Assembly (NCBI GenBank): GCA_017520425.1
Contig: JAFXFO010000021.1
Location: 1 to 64,000 of the forward strand
Direction: 5' to 3'
Origin: Lachnospiraceae bacterium
GTDB lineage: Bacteria; Bacillota; Clostridia; Lachnospirales; Lachnospiraceae
Length of the DNA: 64,000 nucleotides
The notes below the pieces were generated by a model. That model was not told where the DNA came from. It did not search any database and saw nothing but the letters and a program-made list of their open reading frames with translations. The translations under genes were made by a program, and so were the position numbers. Below are positions 48,584-56,959 of this stretch, piece after piece. Positions within the stretch are counted from its first letter, which is position 1; each line of letters opens with the position of its first letter.

Positions 48584-50575
48584 ATGAAATACAGAGAGTT
48601 ATTTACTCCCGTAAAAATCGGTAAGCTTACGATTAAGAACCGATTTGCCATGGCTCCCATGGGACCTCTCGGTTTAGGCGATTCCGAAGGTGGTTGGAAT
48701 CAGAGAGGTATTGATTACTATGTAGAACGTGCAAAGGGTGGTACCGGCTTGATTATGACCGGTGTTACCTTCTCAGATCAGCAGGTAGAGCCCCAGAATC
48801 AGTCCATTATTCCTGTATCTACCTACAATTCCGTACACTTTGTCAGAACCAGTAAGGAGATGACAGAGCGAGTACATGCATACGGCAGTAAGATTTTCCT
48901 ACAGATGTCAGGTGGTTTCGGTCGTGTGACCATTCCTACCAACTTGGGAGAGTTCCCGCCGGTAGCTCCTTCCGAGATTCCTCACAGATGGCTGGATAAG
49001 ACCTGTCGTTCCATCTCTAAGGAGGAAATCAGAAGCATTGTAAAGTCCTTTGGGGATGGTGCATACAACGCCATGAGAGGCGGATTTGACGGTGTACAAA
49101 TTCACGCAGTTCATGAAGGATATTTGTTGGATCAGTTTGCGATTTCCATGTTCAACTTAAGAACGGACGAATACGGCGGTTCTTTGGAAAACAGACTTCG
49201 TTTTGCCAAGGAAGTAGTGGAAGAGATTAAGTCCAGATGTGGTCAGGACTTCCCCGTAACCTTGCGTTACAGTGTGAAGAGTATGATTAAGGACTGGAGA
49301 AAGGGCGCACTTCCCGGAGAAGATTTCGAAGAAATGGGTCGTGATGTAGAAGAAGGTATCGAAGCGGCTAAGCTTCTGGCACAGTATGGTTATGATGCCT
49401 TGGATGTGGATGCCGGCTCCTACGATGCATGGTGGTGGAGTCATCCCCCGATGTATCAGGAGAAGGGCTTGTATCGTCCCTTCTGTAAGATGGTGAAGGA
49501 AGTGGTGGATGTACCTGTATTCTGTGCAGGCCGTATGGACAATCCGGACATGGCACTGGAAGCACTTCAGAATGGTGTATGTGACATTGTATCTTTGGGC
49601 AGACCGTTACTGGCAGACCCGGATTATTGTAATAAACTGCGTGCAGGTCAACAGGCACAGATTCGTCCCTGTATTTCCTGTCATGAAGGCTGTATGGGCC
49701 GTATTGCAGAGTATTCCATGATTAACTGTGCAGTGAACCCCAGAGCCGCAAGAGAAAGAGTAACTGCTTATGAGCCTATCTTACAGAAGAAGAAGGTTCT
49801 GATTGTAGGTGGTGGTGTGGCAGGCTGTGAAGCTGCCAGAGTATTGGCAATCCGCGGACATGAGCCGGTACTGTTTGAAAAGAACAGCTATCTGGGTGGT
49901 AATTTATTACCCGGCGGTGCTCCGGATTTCAAGGAAGACGATATTGCATTGGCTACCTGGTATACCAATGAACTGAAGCGTCTGGGCGTGGAAGTACATA
50001 TGAATACCGCGGTTACTGCGAAGGATGTGCTGGAAGGCGATTATGATACCGTCATTATGGCGACCGGTTCTACTCCTAAGGTGTTCTCTCTGGGTGATGA
50101 TGAGCATGTTTATACCGCTGCACAGGTACTCATGAAGGAGAAGGACTGCGGCGAGACTACCGTTATCGTAGGTGGCGGTCTGGTAGGCTGCGAAACCGCA
50201 CTTTGGCTGGCTAAGGCAGGCAAGAAGGTGACCATCGTGGAAGCACTGGATAAGATTATGAAGGTGAACGGACCTATCTGCCATTCCAATAAGGATATGT
50301 TGGAACTGTTATTACCTTTCCACAATGTGGAGATTATGACCAGCGCTAAGGTAAAGGGTTATGAGAACGGTACTCTTTCCGTAGAGACAGCAGATGGTAT
50401 GAAGGAACTTGCTTGCGACAGCGTGATTCTTTCCGTTGGTTATAACGAAGAGAACTCCCTGTATCACGAGGTAGAGTTTGAAGTACCGGAGATTTATCTC
50501 TTGGGAGATGCCAAGAAGGTGGCAAACATCATGTATGCTATCTGGGATGCGTTCGAAGTGGCAAACCATATCTAA
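48584..50575 (+). CDS. NADH:flavin oxidoreductase, 2,4-dienoyl-CoA/2-enoate reductase type
   Basis: A 663-residue old-yellow-enzyme fusion. Residues 1-360 form the FMN TIM barrel (FTPVKIGKLTIKNRFAMAPMGPLG, GFDGVQIHAVHEGYLLDQF with the H-x-x-x catalytic pair, RTDEYGGSLENRLRF). A [4Fe-4S] ligand set follows in RPCISCHEGCMGR and INCAVNP (residues 361-390), then an FAD/NAD(P)-binding domain with GGGVAGCEAARVLAIRGHEPVLFEK and VGGGLVGCETALWLAKAGKKV. This is the architecture of FadH, clostridial 2-enoate reductase and BaiCD/BaiH bile-acid enzymes. Substrate unknown; a role in enoate respiration or bile-acid or xenobiotic reduction is possible. RBS AAAGGAGAG precedes the start. Confidence 0.9.
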   Translation: MKYRELFTPVKIGKLTIKNRFAMAPMGPLGLGDSEGGWNQRGIDYYVERAKGGTGLIMTGVTFSDQQVEPQNQSIIPVSTYNSVHFVRTSKEMTERVHAYGSKIFLQMSGGFGRVTIPTNLGEFPPVAPSEIPHRWLDKTCRSISKEEIRSIVKSFGDGAYNAMRGGFDGVQIHAVHEGYLLDQFAISMFNLRTDEYGGSLENRLRFAKEVVEEIKSRCGQDFPVTLRYSVKSMIKDWRKGALPGEDFEEMGRDVEEGIEAAKLLAQYGYDALDVDAGSYDAWWWSHPPMYQEKGLYRPFCKMVKEVVDVPVFCAGRMDNPDMALEALQNGVCDIVSLGRPLLADPDYCNKLRAGQQAQIRPCISCHEGCMGRIAEYSMINCAVNPRAARERVTAYEPILQKKKVLIVGGGVAGCEAARVLAIRGHEPVLFEKNSYLGGNLLPGGAPDFKEDDIALATWYTNELKRLGVEVHMNTAVTAKDVLEGDYDTVIMATGSTPKVFSLGDDEHVYTAAQVLMKEKDCGETTVIVGGGLVGCETALWLAKAGKKVTIVEALDKIMKVNGPICHSNKDMLELLLPFHNVEIMTSAKVKGYENGTLSVETADGMKELACDSVILSVGYNEENSLYHEVEFEVPEIYLLGDAKKVANIMYAIWDAFEVANHI

Positions 50576-50588
50576 ACAAAATAAGAGA

Positions 50589-50637
50589 TTAAGAGCTTTT
50601 CAAGGTTTTGTAAGGAGACTTTGGAGGGCTCTTTTTG
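50589..50637 (+). terminator. Probable terminator after the Fe-S flavoenzyme
   Basis: AAGAGC..CAAGG and a GC-containing descending arm GGCTCTTTTTG flank the stop; the stem is imperfect but ends in TTTTT. Confidence 0.55.
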
Positions 50638-50660
50638 TTTGACGGAAATTGGATGAAAGA

Positions 50661-50690
50661 TGAAACTTTTCTGCAAGCTGATGTGTATTA
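50661..50690 (+). promoter_or_regulatory. Putative ECF-sigma promoter 1
   Basis: TGAAACTTTT (50661-50670), 14 bp, GTATTA (50685-50690). Same elements and spacing recur 220 bp downstream before the sigma gene. It lies 41 bp before the small ORF at 50732. Confidence 0.7.
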
Positions 50691-50731
50691 ATGATGAAAG
50701 GACCTAAAACATCTTGAGAGGAGGAATGGTT

Positions 50732-50884
50732 GTGGAATATATAAAAGCGGAATACAGAAGACTTGTAAAATTATTATGCGAGAAGTATAATCAAATCCTG
50801 GGACAAGATATTTTTAATAAAGCAAATGACCGGACTTCAGAGAAAGAAGAAAAGGAAAGAAGCGAAAAAAAACAAAATAAATGA
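50732..50884 (+). CDS. Small ORF (50 aa) upstream of the ECF sigma gene
   Basis: A short frame from GTG 50732 (AGGAGG seven bases upstream) to TGA 50882-50884 encodes an N-terminal amphipathic helix (EYIKAEYRRLVKLLCEKYNQILGQDIFNKA) and a very charged tail (SEKEEKERSEKKQNK). No family recognised. Two predicted ECF promoters flank it: one drives it, the other begins at its stop codon. It would be the first product of the stress response and could regulate the sigma factor, but that is guesswork. Confidence 0.6.
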   Translation: MEYIKAEYRRLVKLLCEKYNQILGQDIFNKANDRTSEKEEKERSEKKQNK

Positions 50885-50911
50885 AACTTTTTGTTTGATT
50901 TTGGTGTATTA
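50882..50911 (+). promoter_or_regulatory. Putative ECF-sigma promoter 2 (autoregulatory)
   Basis: TGAAACTTTT (50882-50891), 14 bp, GTATTA (50906-50911), about 60 bp before the sigma gene. Identity of both boxes and of the spacing with promoter 1 makes chance unlikely. Confidence 0.72.
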
Positions 50912-50972
50912 TTATATATGGATTTATTTGGGGAAACCATATTATTGGATAAACGGAGGAGTTACAAAGGAA

Positions 50973-51452
50973 ATGGGAATGACAGAGGAGTTGTTCTTAC
51001 AAGTTTATGAAAGGTACAAGAATACCGTGTATTCCGTGATTTTTAATTATGTGAAAAACACGGAGGATACAGCGGATTTGATGCAGGATGTATTTATCAG
51101 CCTGCTGAATGCGGATGTACTGTTTATGTCTGACGAGCATATGAAGGCATGGCTGATTCGAGTGGCTGCCAACAAGTGTAAGAATTTTCTGAGGGGAAGG
51201 AAGCATATATCGGATACGCCCTTGCCGGAGGATATACCGTATGAAACGTCGGAAAACAATAACGATTTATTAAAGATCGTATTGACTTTACCGGAGAAAT
51301 ACAGGATACCGCTTCATTTGTTTTACTATGAGGATTATAGTATCAAACAGATATCTATGGTACTGGATGAACCGGAATCAACCATCAAAATCCGACTGAA
51401 GCGTGGTCGGGAGAAGCTGGCGAAGATGCTGCGAAAGGAGGACTGGATATGA
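50973..51452 (+). CDS. ECF-type RNA polymerase sigma factor
   Basis: A 159-residue extracytoplasmic-function sigma factor. Region 2 is YERYKNTVYSVIFNYVKNTEDTADLMQDVFISLLNADVLFMSDEHMKAWLIRVAANKCKNFLR (residues 10-75) and region 4 is LTLPEKYRIPLHLFYYEDYSIKQISMVLDEPESTIKIRLKRGREKL (about 105-152) with the helix-turn-helix. ATG 50973 or 50979 are both possible starts; AAAGG lies close to the first. The stop overlaps the anti-sigma-like gene by four bases (ATGA). Its own promoter carries the same motif as the small ORF and the distant metallopeptidase gene, suggesting autoregulation. Confidence 0.94.
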   Translation: MGMTEELFLQVYERYKNTVYSVIFNYVKNTEDTADLMQDVFISLLNADVLFMSDEHMKAWLIRVAANKCKNFLRGRKHISDTPLPEDIPYETSENNNDLLKIVLTLPEKYRIPLHLFYYEDYSIKQISMVLDEPESTIKIRLKRGREKLAKMLRKEDWI

Positions 51453-52531
51453 GTAGAGTAAAAGATGAATATCAAAAGCAGATGGCTGCTTTTTGTGAAA
51501 AGAACAATACCATAAGTGCGCAGGATATCTTAAGCAGAGCGAAGAACCAGCCCCCTACAGAGGAAAAGGAAAAGGTAGTAGAGTTTAAGCCTAAGAAGAG
51601 TAAGGGGATGGTTTGGAAAGCTGCCATTCCGGCAGTATTGTGCTTCCTGTTGGTAGGTACTACCACATTGGCGGCAACCGGTAAATTAACAAACATTTTC
51701 CGTTCCATTTTTCAGGATGAGAAAACGGCGGAGATTGTGGATGCCGGTTATTTTCAAGAGATGGATTTAGTGGCTTCCGATGAGAAATTTGAAGCGACGG
51801 TAATCGGTGTATCCGGAGATACAGCAAACGCACGGGTGGCAATCGATATTTATGTAAAAGATGAGGAGCTAATCCAAGGGCTTAATAAAATCTATATAGA
51901 AGCATATTGTATGTCAAAGGAAGAGTATGAATATAATCTGGAAAGCTACGCCACATGGGAAGCTTATGGCAAACAGGACGAAGAGATTCCAAATCTGTAT
52001 CATGTAAGCTTGCGTACGGGTATCTGGATTGCAGATGGCCAAGAAGCTGTTTTGGAAATTGTAAAGATACGCCTTGGCGGTGACGGAAAGCCGTGGAGAG
52101 ACCATGATGTAAGTCTGAAATACAATATTCAGGCAGATAGAAAAGCCTTTTATTTGGCAGAACAGCAGTTTATAGATTTTGTACCATTTGAGTACAAAGG
52201 AAGAACATACAGTTTGATATATGTAATAAGCGGCTATTATGAAACAGAGCTTATCTTCCGTGATTTGGGTGCAGAAAAACCTCCTCAAGGAAGTGATTGC
52301 ACGAGAGAAGAATATGAAGCATGGTTAGACTTTATCCAGCAGGTAGTTTTGGTAGTGGATGGAGTAGAGTACAAAGTAATTCCGGGAAAAGAGCATTTTC
52401 CTTATTATGAAGATAATACTTATGGCGACGGCTCATATACGCATATGCATCCTTATTTCCCGGCGTATGTAAATGATGATGCTACCAGTGTAGAAGTAAG
52501 ATGCGGCGATACCGTATACAAAGTAAAATAA
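51449..52531 (+). CDS. Membrane anti-sigma-like protein (DUF4179 type)
   Basis: A 360-residue protein coupled to the sigma gene by a four-base overlap. Residues 1-53 are cytoplasmic and charged, a single transmembrane helix spans about 54-74 (VWKAAIPAVLCFLLVGTTTLAATG), and the remainder is extracytoplasmic and beta-rich (DEKFEATVIGVSGDTANARVAIDIYVKDEEL...). This is the layout of DUF4179-type proteins that partner ECF sigma factors in Clostridia and act as membrane anti-sigma factors. No zinc-finger HxxxCxxC is visible in the cytoplasmic part. The signal it senses is unknown; the adjacent metallopeptidases are plausible effectors. Confidence 0.85.
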   Translation: MSRVKDEYQKQMAAFCEKNNTISAQDILSRAKNQPPTEEKEKVVEFKPKKSKGMVWKAAIPAVLCFLLVGTTTLAATGKLTNIFRSIFQDEKTAEIVDAGYFQEMDLVASDEKFEATVIGVSGDTANARVAIDIYVKDEELIQGLNKIYIEAYCMSKEEYEYNLESYATWEAYGKQDEEIPNLYHVSLRTGIWIADGQEAVLEIVKIRLGGDGKPWRDHDVSLKYNIQADRKAFYLAEQQFIDFVPFEYKGRTYSLIYVISGYYETELIFRDLGAEKPPQGSDCTREEYEAWLDFIQQVVLVVDGVEYKVIPGKEHFPYYEDNTYGDGSYTHMHPYFPAYVNDDATSVEVRCGDTVYKVK

Positions 52532-52543
52532 TATGAAGGGGAA

Positions 52544-52557
52544 GCAGTATATACTGC
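52544..52557 (+). promoter_or_regulatory. Perfect palindrome before metallopeptidase 1
   Basis: GCAGTATATACTGC, a perfect 14-bp palindrome, ends 8 bp before the ATG; the same site with one change (GCAATATATACTGC) precedes metallopeptidase 2 at the same distance. Confidence 0.6.
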
Positions 52558-52565
52558 GTAAAGAA

Positions 52566-53906
52566 ATGAAAAGAGGAAAGAAGATACGTTTAATTTGCAG
52601 TTGTTTCATTTTGTTAACAGTGTTCTTATTAGGAGGCTGCGGCGCTAAGGAGAAGACAGACAGTTCCAAGGTGCAAAGTGTGGAGGCGACAGCTACACCT
52701 ACCGCTACGCCGGAGCCCACACCCGAACCCACTCCGGAGCCTACTGCCACACCGGCACCCACGGCTACACCCGAGCCCATCGTATTGGATGCGGCCTTTG
52801 ATGAAGCCTTCGAGTTGGTATTCGACAGGAAGTATTATGTGGGAAGAGATGATGTAAGTATCGCTATTGATGAGAAGTACACTTATATTGAAACCATTCA
52901 GGCAATCTCATATACACTCAATGTGGGAGATGAAAAATACGAAGGAGAGATTCGGTGGAGCAAGGAAGACGGACTTGAAGTTAGGCAACCAAGATTCTCC
53001 ATGAACAGGGTACTGTGTGAAGCATTTGACTATGATGAGGGAAAAGTTACCCTGCTTATTACAGAAACAACGGATATTCAGGAACCCTTAGTATTGAGCG
53101 GCAATCCGGAGGATACATATATCACTACACAGCCGGAGTATGTGGAAAGAGAAGATTATATTATTTTTATGGATAAGGGTACGAAAATCTACGGAAATAC
53201 TCCCGAGCTGATTGATGAAATATTCCGTATGGTGGAGGAAGAAAGCGGTTTGAGCAGAGATGTAGAACCAAATTATGTACCGGTGGAAAACGACATTCTG
53301 AAATGGTTGTTTATCAGAGATGAGTTCATAGGAATCGATCCGGATGTTAAGAAGTATCATATTTATGTAGTGCCTACCAGTGTATGCACACCTATGGGCG
53401 GATATGGTTATTTGATTATTAATCCCATGGATTTGGAGATTGCAGCCGGCGATGCTTATCCCATTGTGCATGAATACGCACATAGTCTTCATACAGCTAA
53501 CGGACCTTGGTTTAGTCAGATTATTACGGAAGGATTTTCCACCTACATGACAGCGCAGGTGATCAGCAAGGAAGGAAAAATTCCTTTTAAGTATGATGCC
53601 TACAAGGATTATTCAGATTTCAGTGTTAAACTCACGAAAGAAAATGTGGAGAAGAACTTCTTGGAAGGCCAGGAGTATGGTTTTGTAAATTATGCGTTCG
53701 GATTCCGTCTGATGCACTTCCTCATGGAGACTTATGGAGAGGATATATTCAAGAAGATTATGGAAGAAGGCTGTAAAGTAGTGCCTGAGTATACGAATAC
53801 ACTCAACAGGGAAGAGACTTTAGAATGTCTGAAGCGTTGTACCTCCGAAACCGTATTAGAAGAGTTTGTGGATTGGTATGCGGAGAATAAGAGCAGATTT
53901 AAATAG
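52566..53906 (+). CDS. Lipoprotein zinc metallopeptidase-like protein (paralogue 1)
   Basis: A 446-residue surface lipoprotein. MKRGKKIRLICSCFILLTVFLLGGC is a signal peptide with lipobox LGGC, followed by a proline/threonine linker built of TPEP and TPTA units (residues 40-75), a beta-rich domain and a gluzincin-like site: HEYAH at residues 302-306 and TEGFSTYMT about 20 residues later. The in-frame ATG at 52533 has no ribosome site and the homologous position before the next gene is frame-shifted, so ATG 52566 is chosen. It is the third gene of the ECF operon. Substrate unknown; wall or surface-protein processing under stress is inferred. Confidence 0.85.
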   Translation: MKRGKKIRLICSCFILLTVFLLGGCGAKEKTDSSKVQSVEATATPTATPEPTPEPTPEPTATPAPTATPEPIVLDAAFDEAFELVFDRKYYVGRDDVSIAIDEKYTYIETIQAISYTLNVGDEKYEGEIRWSKEDGLEVRQPRFSMNRVLCEAFDYDEGKVTLLITETTDIQEPLVLSGNPEDTYITTQPEYVEREDYIIFMDKGTKIYGNTPELIDEIFRMVEEESGLSRDVEPNYVPVENDILKWLFIRDEFIGIDPDVKKYHIYVVPTSVCTPMGGYGYLIINPMDLEIAAGDAYPIVHEYAHSLHTANGPWFSQIITEGFSTYMTAQVISKEGKIPFKYDAYKDYSDFSVKLTKENVEKNFLEGQEYGFVNYAFGFRLMHFLMETYGEDIFKKIMEEGCKVVPEYTNTLNREETLECLKRCTSETVLEEFVDWYAENKSRFK

Positions 53907-53928
53907 AGGATAACAGATGAGAGGGGCA

Positions 53929-53942
53929 GCAATATATACTGC
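53929..53942 (+). promoter_or_regulatory. Near-palindrome before metallopeptidase 2
   Basis: GCAATATATACTGC, one mismatch from the perfect palindrome before metallopeptidase 1 and at the same distance (8 bp) from the ATG. It marks the boundary of the gene duplication. Confidence 0.5.
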
Positions 53943-53950
53943 GCAAAGAA

Positions 53951-55294
53951 ATGAGAAGAGGAAAAAAGATTCGATTAATTTGCAGTTATTTTATTTTATT
54001 AACAGCACTCGTAATAGGGGGCTGCGGCGCCAAGGAGCAGGCAGACAGTTCCAAGGTGCAAAGTGTGGAGGCCACAGCTACACCTACCGCTACGCCGGAA
54101 CCTACACCGGAACCTACTGCCACATCGGCACCTACGGTCACACCGGAGCGAACACCGACCCCCATCGTATTGGATGCGGCTTTTGATGAAGAATTCCAGA
54201 TAGTGGACCGTAGGATGTATTTTGTGGGAAGAGATGATGTAAGTATCGTTATTAAAAATGTATACACTTTTGAAAACAATGAAAAGTCATTGGAATATAT
54301 ACTCAGAGTAGGGAATGACAAATACGACGGACAGCTTTATTGGAATGAAACGGAGGGTATTACCTATACGAGCCAACCCCTCTCTAAGAACAGAATAGAG
54401 TGGAAAGAGTTAAACTTTGAAGAGGGTAAATTCACTCTGATGATTAGCGAAACAACGGATGTGCAGGAACCCTTAGTATTAAGCGGCAATCCGGAGGATG
54501 TGTATGTACTGGAACGGCCGGAGTATGTAGAGACCGAAGACTTCATACTGTTTATGGATACAGGAACAAAGGTGTATGGTAATACAGTAGAATTGATAGA
54601 AATTATTTTTTCGTTGGCGGAGAAAGAAACCGGATTAAGCATGGATGCGCAGGCTGATTATTATACTGTACAGATAGGTCCTGAACCGATATTCGCATCG
54701 GATATTTTTAATTATGTGGACCCTAAATATGAGAAATACCACATTTATGTAGTACCATACGAGAAATGGACGGCCGGCGGAGGATATCGTGAGATGACTT
54801 TAAATCCCGAGGATTTAGAGATTGCAGCCGGAGAGGGATGGGTGATTGTACATGAATATATTCATAGCCTTCATGTAGCTAACGGTCCTTGGATGAGTCG
54901 TATTTTGGACGAAGGATTAACGACATACATGACCGGCCGGATTGCCAAGAAGGATGAGATTAACAATTTTGTTTTTGATGCCGACTACAATTATTCTTAT
55001 TATCCTACAGAAATCACCCGTGAAAATGCGGAGCAGATTTTTCTGACAGAACCGGAGGACGGTTGGGATGACTATTTGTATGGTTATCGTTTTATGCATT
55101 TTCTGATGGAGAACTATGGAGAAGATATTTTTCACAGGATGCTGGCTGAGGCACTGGAAATGGTGAAGTGGGGAACGAATACTTTGACCAGAGAGGAAGC
55201 TGCCGTATGTGTAAAAAAAGTCACATCAACCAACGTGTTTGAAGAGTTTGGGGATTGGATGCAAGTGAATAAAAAACGATTTAATTTTGAGTAA
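53951..55294 (+). CDS. Lipoprotein zinc metallopeptidase-like protein (paralogue 2)
   Basis: A 447-residue tandem paralogue of the preceding gene: signal peptide MRRGKKIRLICSYFILLTALVIGGC with lipobox, a TPEP linker, then HEYIH at residues 301-305 and DEGLTTYMTG with the likely third ligand. The first 80 residues and the leader DNA are almost identical to paralogue 1, the middle domain much less so, as expected when a recent duplication or gene conversion affects one end. It is followed by a terminator. All three paralogues in the window keep HExxH and the downstream glutamate, so all are probably active. Confidence 0.85.
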   Translation: MRRGKKIRLICSYFILLTALVIGGCGAKEQADSSKVQSVEATATPTATPEPTPEPTATSAPTVTPERTPTPIVLDAAFDEEFQIVDRRMYFVGRDDVSIVIKNVYTFENNEKSLEYILRVGNDKYDGQLYWNETEGITYTSQPLSKNRIEWKELNFEEGKFTLMISETTDVQEPLVLSGNPEDVYVLERPEYVETEDFILFMDTGTKVYGNTVELIEIIFSLAEKETGLSMDAQADYYTVQIGPEPIFASDIFNYVDPKYEKYHIYVVPYEKWTAGGGYREMTLNPEDLEIAAGEGWVIVHEYIHSLHVANGPWMSRILDEGLTTYMTGRIAKKDEINNFVFDADYNYSYYPTEITRENAEQIFLTEPEDGWDDYLYGYRFMHFLMENYGEDIFHRMLAEALEMVKWGTNTLTREEAAVCVKKVTSTNVFEEFGDWMQVNKKRFNFE

Positions 55295-55300
55295 TCAGAT

Positions 55301-55333
55301 GCGTGGGTTGTGTAAGCAACCCACGTATTTTAA
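55301..55333 (+). terminator. Terminator of the ECF operon
   Basis: CGTGGGTTG and CAACCCACG form a perfect 9-bp stem with a six-base loop, followed by TATTTTAAT. Confidence 0.88.
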
Positions 55334-55447
55334 TGTGTTCGGAAGCAGAAGAAATAGGAGGAATTGGGTAGACAAAGACTGTAGGAAGTCGTATTATAAA
55401 ACTAAGGGGATTTCTTTGAGAGAAAGTAGGATTCGGAGGGTTACAAA

Positions 55448-56947
55448 ATGGAGAAAACAGAGTTTTGTTATGCAGACCAGGGAAGGCAGATTCAGAAGGT
55501 GAATCTGTTTATGTGTATTGCCACAGCTATCTTAAATGTACTGACATACACGGTGATTGTAGTATCGTTTTTGCTGAAGAATCAGACGCTTGCCTATACC
55601 ATATGTACCTTTTTGGCTATGGCCGGAACCACCATTGGAGGGTTTGTGATGATTGCCCGCAATCGTAAGAGCAACAAGGTTCGGTACTTTATGATGATAG
55701 GTCTCTTTGTGATTACGGCCATGCTGATTTACGGCTTCAGTGATTACTATATGCGCTTTTTGGCAGCTATGCCGTTTATAGGCTGTGTGCTGTTTTTTGA
55801 TACCCGCTTTTTCAGAATAGCGTCCATTGTGATTTCTGTGGAGAATATCGGCATGACGCTTCTGCGGGAGTTTGTTTTGAAGAATTACGGGGAAGAAGAA
55901 TTCCTGGCCAATATTGTGGCAGCATTGGCGGCATCGGTTATGATGTTTGTACTGTGGTATGTGACCAAGGTGGGCAAGGAGTTCAATTCCGATTCGTTGG
56001 GCCAGGTGCAGGCCAATGCCCAAACCCAGAAAGTCATGTTGGATGATGTGATGCTGATTGCGGATAAAATCCGTTCCGGTGCAGATGGTGCCAAGGATAT
56101 GCTGAGCGACCTGCAGGAATCTTCCAAGATTGTAAATCAGTCCGTAAATGATATTAGTGACAGTACCAATCATACGGCAGAAAGTATCCAAAGCCAGAGC
56201 CAGATGACCAATGATATCCAGGACCAGCTGGAACAGACCGTGAGCCGTATGGAGAATATGGTGCGAGTGGCGCAGTATTCCAAGGAGCTGAACGAAGAAA
56301 GTGCGAAGCAGATGAAGGAGCTTCAGAGAGAAGCAGAGGAATCTGCACAGATAAATGTGGCAGTAACAGAGTCCATGAGACAGCTACAGGCCAATGTAGT
56401 TAATGTAAAAGCCATTACTCAGACCATTTTTGATATCTCTTCCCAGACCAATTTGCTGGCTTTAAATGCAGCCATCGAAAGTGCCCGTGCAGGAGAAGCC
56501 GGACGTGGCTTTGCGGTAGTAGCTGACGAAATCAGGGCCCTGTCGGAGAAGACCCGTCAAGAGACAGAGAATATTGCCAAGATCCTGGTGAGTCTGGCAG
56601 AGAATGCAGATGAAACTGCTGTGGCCGTAAGTAAATCACTGAAAAACGGTGAGGAGCAGGAGAAGCTGATCTCAGATGTGGCAAAGCAGGTAGCTGTCAT
56701 GAATACCAATGTAAACCAGCTGGCAGAGGATGTGGCGGAAATCGAAGTAACCGTGGGCAATCTGTCCCGTGCTAATACAGAAATCGTGGACAATATTTCA
56801 CAGCTTTCCGCATTTACCCAGGAAGTAACGGCGGCAACCCAGCAGTCCGCTTCCATGACGGAGGAGAACTATCGCAGTGCTTTGAATGCACAGGAGATAT
56901 TAAACAATATTGTACAGGTTTCCCACCAGATGGACAAGTATATGTAA
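55448..56947 (+). CDS. Methyl-accepting chemotaxis protein
   Basis: A 499-residue chemoreceptor. Residues 20-185 hold about six hydrophobic helices without a large extracellular domain, so it probably senses within the membrane or cytoplasm; no HAMP domain is obvious. The rest is the long antiparallel signalling coiled coil with the kinase-contacting tip [42 protein letters not shown] near residues 325-365. GGAGGG precedes the ATG. A terminator and a 120-bp gap separate it from the peptidase genes. Its presence suggests a motile organism or one controlling a chemotaxis-like output. Confidence 0.94.
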   Translation: MEKTEFCYADQGRQIQKVNLFMCIATAILNVLTYTVIVVSFLLKNQTLAYTICTFLAMAGTTIGGFVMIARNRKSNKVRYFMMIGLFVITAMLIYGFSDYYMRFLAAMPFIGCVLFFDTRFFRIASIVISVENIGMTLLREFVLKNYGEEEFLANIVAALAASVMMFVLWYVTKVGKEFNSDSLGQVQANAQTQKVMLDDVMLIADKIRSGADGAKDMLSDLQESSKIVNQSVNDISDSTNHTAESIQSQSQMTNDIQDQLEQTVSRMENMVRVAQYSKELNEESAKQMKELQREAEESAQINVAVTESMRQLQANVVNVKAITQTIFDISSQTNLLALNAAIESARAGEAGRGFAVVADEIRALSEKTRQETENIAKILVSLAENADETAVAVSKSLKNGEEQEKLISDVAKQVAVMNTNVNQLAEDVAEIEVTVGNLSRANTEIVDNISQLSAFTQEVTAATQQSASMTEENYRSALNAQEILNNIVQVSHQMDKYM

Positions 56948-56959
56948 GGGAGTGTAACC

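Noticed and set aside
53917-54186. ORF overlapping the start of metallopeptidase 2
   Set aside because: Frame-shifted shadow of the duplicated leader and signal-peptide region.
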